A stretch of DNA of 8,138 nucleotides from CAYWNK01 sp047639615 (GTDB lineage Bacteria > Planctomycetota > UBA1135 > GCA-002686595): assembly GCA_047639615.1 (NCBI GenBank), contig JBLIOL010000262.1:1-8138 (forward strand), in the 5' to 3' direction. Shown piece after piece: positions 6,085 through 8,138 of the stretch. Every line of letters begins with the position of its first letter. Position 1 is the first letter of the stretch. A model generated the notes under the pieces. That model had not been told where the DNA came from. It ran no database searches and was given only the letters and a program-made list of their open reading frames with translations. A program made the translations under genes and the position numbers.

Positions 6085-7248
6085 CTACTTGTCGAAAGCG
6101 GCGTTTGCCAACACGGCTAGCTCTGCCAGAAGCATGGACAGGGGCTTGCCCACCGCGCGCCCGTTGTCGCTCCCTAGCTGGATAGCGACCGCGATATTGG
6201 AGGCCGGGAAGAGCCCCGCAGAGGTGGTATAGCCCGGCATGAAGCCATCGTGATAGCGCAACTCGCCGGCTTTTGTCTCCCGAACCATCACGCCCATGCC
6301 GTACCCGACACCGCGACCGAGCCCACCAGCCGGAACGGTGTCCAGGAGTGTGCCCAAGTACTCCTCGTCGAAGGCTCTGCCGCCGTAGAGCAAGCCAACC
6401 CAGCGTGCCAGATCGGAGGGAGTCGTCGCCCAACCGCCGCCGCACCATTCAAATTGCACGTTGTAGGAGAACTGGCCTTCCTGCAGGGCCCATTCGCCCA
6501 CGCCCATGCTGCGTCCCATGACCACATGGCCCTGGGCCATGCGCTCAATTCGGCGCCTATTGGTCGGGACCGTCTCGCGCAATCCATGGGGATCGAGCAG
6601 TCGTGTGCGCACTAGGTCGTAGAAGGTTTGGCCGGTGGCCTTCTCGACGACCATTCCCAAGAGGATGTAGTTGGTGTCGGAATAGGCCCACTTCTCGCCC
6701 GGCGCGAAGAGCGCGTCGCGGTTGGCAAATGCGAGCAGTTCTTTCGGGGTCCAGACTCGGTCCGGTTGGCTGGTAAGCGTGCTCGTGAATTCCTCGCCGA
6801 AGACGTAGCGCGGGATGCCGGTCTGGTGTCGCAGCAGTTGGCGCAGGGTTACCTCGCGGCCGTTGGGCAAGTCGTCGAGCCAGCTATCGTCCTCGTCCTC
6901 GGCGAAGTAGGACGCGGCGGTGCTATCGAAGTCCAGCCAGCCTTCGGCCTCCAGCAGATGCACAATGCCCGTCACGTAGGTCTTGCCCGTGCTGCCCACC
7001 AGGAACATGTCGGTCGGGAGCAGCTCGCGCCTTGTCTCTGGATCGGCGGTTCCGGCCACCACGGCCAGGACTTCCCCGTCTGGGAGCACGATCCCCGCGG
7101 ATGCGCTAGTGATGCCCTTTGCAACGATGCCGTCCAGCAAGGCTTGGATGGACTGCTTGAGCTCACCGTAGCGGGGCTCGGCGCTGGGCAGGTCTTGGGC
7201 ACTCGCGGCGGATGCCGCGCACAGTAAGAGTGGCAGGAGGCGGAACAT
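6085..7248 (-). CDS. Exported serine hydrolase, beta-lactamase/class C family
   Basis: This is a 387-residue protein of the penicillin-binding-protein-like hydrolase family (Pfam Beta-lactamase, related to R61 D,D-peptidase and EstB-type esterases). The chosen ATG 7248 gives a clean Sec signal peptide: Arg3, a leucine-rich core, and likely cleavage after ASA at residue 17, placing the enzyme in the periplasm. AGGA lies 7 nt upstream. The frame extends further to a TTG at 7308, but that would bury the signal peptide. Catalytic motifs are S86-T-G-K89, Y189-S-D191 (often YSN in relatives) and H333-D-G335 in place of KTG. The HxG third motif points to peptidase or esterase activity rather than true beta-lactamase activity; the substrate cannot be told. 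It lies 84 bp after apbE and 85 bp before the kinase gene on the same strand, so it may be co-transcribed, but no functional link is evident. Confidence 0.88.
   Translation of the reverse strand: MFRLLPLLLCAASAASAQDLPSAEPRYGELKQSIQALLDGIVAKGITSASAGIVLPDGEVLAVVAGTADPETRRELLPTDMFLVGSTGKTYVTGIVHLLEAEGWLDFDSTAASYFAEDEDDSWLDDLPNGREVTLRQLLRHQTGIPRYVFGEEFTSTLTSQPDRVWTPKELLAFANRDALFAPGEKWAYSDTNYILLGMVVEKATGQTFYDLVRTRLLDPHGLRETVPTNRRRIERMAQGHVVMGRSMGVGEWALQEGQFSYNVQFEWCGGGWATTPSDLARWVGLLYGGRAFDEEYLGTLLDTVPAGGLGRGVGYGMGVMVRETKAGELRYHDGFMPGYTTSAGLFPASNIAVAIQLGSDNGRAVGKPLSMLLAELAVLANAAFDK
6525..6541. repeat. 17-bp perfect inverted repeat inside the hydrolase gene
   Basis: CATGGCCC and GGGCCATG are exact inverted arms around one T. 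The centre GCCCTGGGC is identical to the centre of the repeat at 5924-5942, but the flanks differ. It lies within coding sequence and may be accidental. Confidence 0.4.
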
Positions 7249-7332
7249 GCTCCCATCCTGCCCCTTGGCGAGGCGCTGGTCATGCACCTCCAGGTGTGAA
7301 TCACGCAAGCACTGTGTTGCCTGCGTTCGAGC

Positions 7333-8138
7333 CTACTTACTGAGGCCGGCCAGGCCGCTGGTGCTGTGCAACTCGCCCTGCATGTCCACGATCAGGCACT
7401 CCACACGCTCGAGCCCTTCAACAAGGGGGATGCCCCGTTCGGGCCCTATTACGGCCAGAGCCGTGGCTAGAGCGTCGGCAAAGCCCGCTTCGGGTGCGAT
7501 CACGGTGACGGACATGCCACCGGTGGCTGGGTAGCCCGTGCGCGGGTCGAGGATGTGGTGGTAGCGCGTGCCCTCGTGCTCGAAGAAGCGTTCATAGTCG
7601 CCTGAGGTGACCATGCACAGGTTGGATATCGGGACCATGGCGAGCACCTTCTCGCGCTCCCGGGGGTGCTTGATGGCGATGCGCCACGACTCTCCAAAGC
7701 GCGTCCCGAGCACTTTCATATCGCCGCCGGCGTTGACGATGCCGTGCTCGATGCCGTGCTCTAGAAGCACCCGCATGGCACGGTCGACGCCGTAACCCTT
7801 GGCGATTCCTCCGAGGCCAAGGCGCGTGCCCGCGGGTAGCTCGATGGTCGACGCATCCAGGTCGATGCGCACGCGCTCGTAGCCCACGGCCTTCAAGGCG
7901 TCTGTGACTTGCTCTGGCGTGGGCAGGACTGGCGGCTTGGCCTTGAAGTCCCACAGCTTGCCCACGCTGGCGAAGGTCACATCGAAGGCGCCATCGGTGA
8001 GCTCCCCCAGGGCTAGACCGCGGGCGACCAGGGCGGCTAGCTCCGGGGGCACAGGATGTGAACCGCTGCCGGCTGCAGCGTTGAGCCGCGTGAGGGGCGA
8101 GTCGCGCCAGGATGTGGCTAGGTCTTCCACACGCCGCA
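7333..8138 (-). CDS. apbE: FAD:protein FMN transferase (ApbE), N-terminus outside window
   Basis: ApbE moves FMN from FAD onto a threonine or serine of partner proteins such as RnfG/RnfD, NqrB/NqrC or NosR-type FMN-binding domains, usually in the periplasm. The frame runs off the right edge, so the signal peptide and first part of the usual 330-350 residues are missing. About 267 residues are seen. Visible family features, numbered from the GTG codon at 8130, are SPLTRLN (11-17), TDGAFDVT (45-52), LWDF (59-62), LGLGGIAKGYGVD (104-116), VNAGGD (132-137), YHHILDPRTGYPA (190-202) and ADALATAL (218-225), whose D219 and T223 fit the Mg-binding D-x3-T. Catalytic regions are intact and nothing suggests a pseudogene. 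A 12-bp tandem repeat encodes EHGI-EHGI at about 124-131. No flavinylation target lies in the window; it may be upstream, beyond 8138. Confidence 0.93.
   Translation of the reverse strand, partial: RRVEDLATSWRDSPLTRLNAAAGSGSHPVPPELAALVARGLALGELTDGAFDVTFASVGKLWDFKAKPPVLPTPEQVTDALKAVGYERVRIDLDASTIELPAGTRLGLGGIAKGYGVDRAMRVLLEHGIEHGIVNAGGDMKVLGTRFGESWRIAIKHPREREKVLAMVPISNLCMVTSGDYERFFEHEGTRYHHILDPRTGYPATGGMSVTVIAPEAGFADALATALAVIGPERGIPLVEGLERVECLIVDMQGELHSTSGLAGLSK
7738..7761. repeat. 12-bp perfect tandem repeat in apbE
   Basis: GATGCCGTGCTC occurs twice head to tail (7738-7749 and 7750-7761), encoding the duplicated tetrapeptide EHGI just before the conserved VNAGGD segment. The frame is kept. 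The region's length is close to that of other ApbE proteins as I remember them, so it is either a neutral in-frame duplication or a chance of codon choice. Confidence 0.6.

Noticed and set aside
6628..7227. A 199-codon open frame on the + strand, opposite the hydrolase gene
   Set aside because: It has no family resemblance, and the opposite strand encodes a complete signal peptide and the catalytic motifs SxxK, YSD and HxG.
7249..7308. TTG 7308 start for the hydrolase, and an out-of-frame ATG at 7283 behind GGAGG
   Set aside because: The first would place 20 residues before an obvious signal peptide. The second starts a frame that is only the shadow of the hydrolase gene and has too short a spacing.

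Overview
The window is GC-rich and densely coding, and comes from a Gram-negative-type bacterium that I cannot place more precisely. The signs are ATG, GTG and TTG-capable starts, Shine-Dalgarno sequences, a Sec signal peptide, and a respiratory assembly cluster of the cbb3-oxidase kind found in Pseudomonadota, Planctomycetota and relatives. It holds eight genes in two convergent blocks. No RNA gene, transposon, phage gene or CRISPR array was seen.

Left block, + strand (1-3300). It begins with the C-terminal third of a copper-type P1B ATPase (CcoI/CopA2-like). Next comes a short membrane polyferredoxin of the CcoG/NapH kind, 2 nt away, and then a TauE/SafE-like membrane protein with HCxGMCG and PCG motifs, overlapping by 4 nt. 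This trio is a known companion set of cbb3 cytochrome oxidase assembly, so the oxidase genes (ccoNOP) are probably upstream of base 1. After a 102-bp gap with a strong ribosome binding site comes a tandem-domain universal stress protein.

Middle (3301-3483). This is a 183-bp convergent spacer that carries four small hairpins.

Right block, - strand (read from 8138 down to 3484). Transcription order is a 5'-truncated apbE (FAD:protein FMN transferase), an exported serine hydrolase of the beta-lactamase/class C family, a soluble three-PAS histidine kinase, and a NarL/FixJ-type response regulator overlapping the kinase by 4 nt. The second PAS domain of the kinase has the proximal histidine and the key arginine of the rhizobial oxygen sensor FixL, at ungapped positions.

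Synthesis (inference). A FixL/FixJ-like oxygen-responsive pair faces a cbb3 maturation operon and a stress-protein gene. The layout suggests oxygen-regulated microaerobic respiration, with copper delivery (ATPase), membrane Fe-S redox chemistry (CcoG-like), a transporter-like partner (SafE-like), and possibly periplasmic flavinylation (ApbE). A 9-bp word, CCAATGCCC, occurs three times in about 120 bp around the kinase start, once alone and twice as a perfect inverted repeat, and is a candidate regulatory site. Several other unusually long perfect palindromes lie inside genes.
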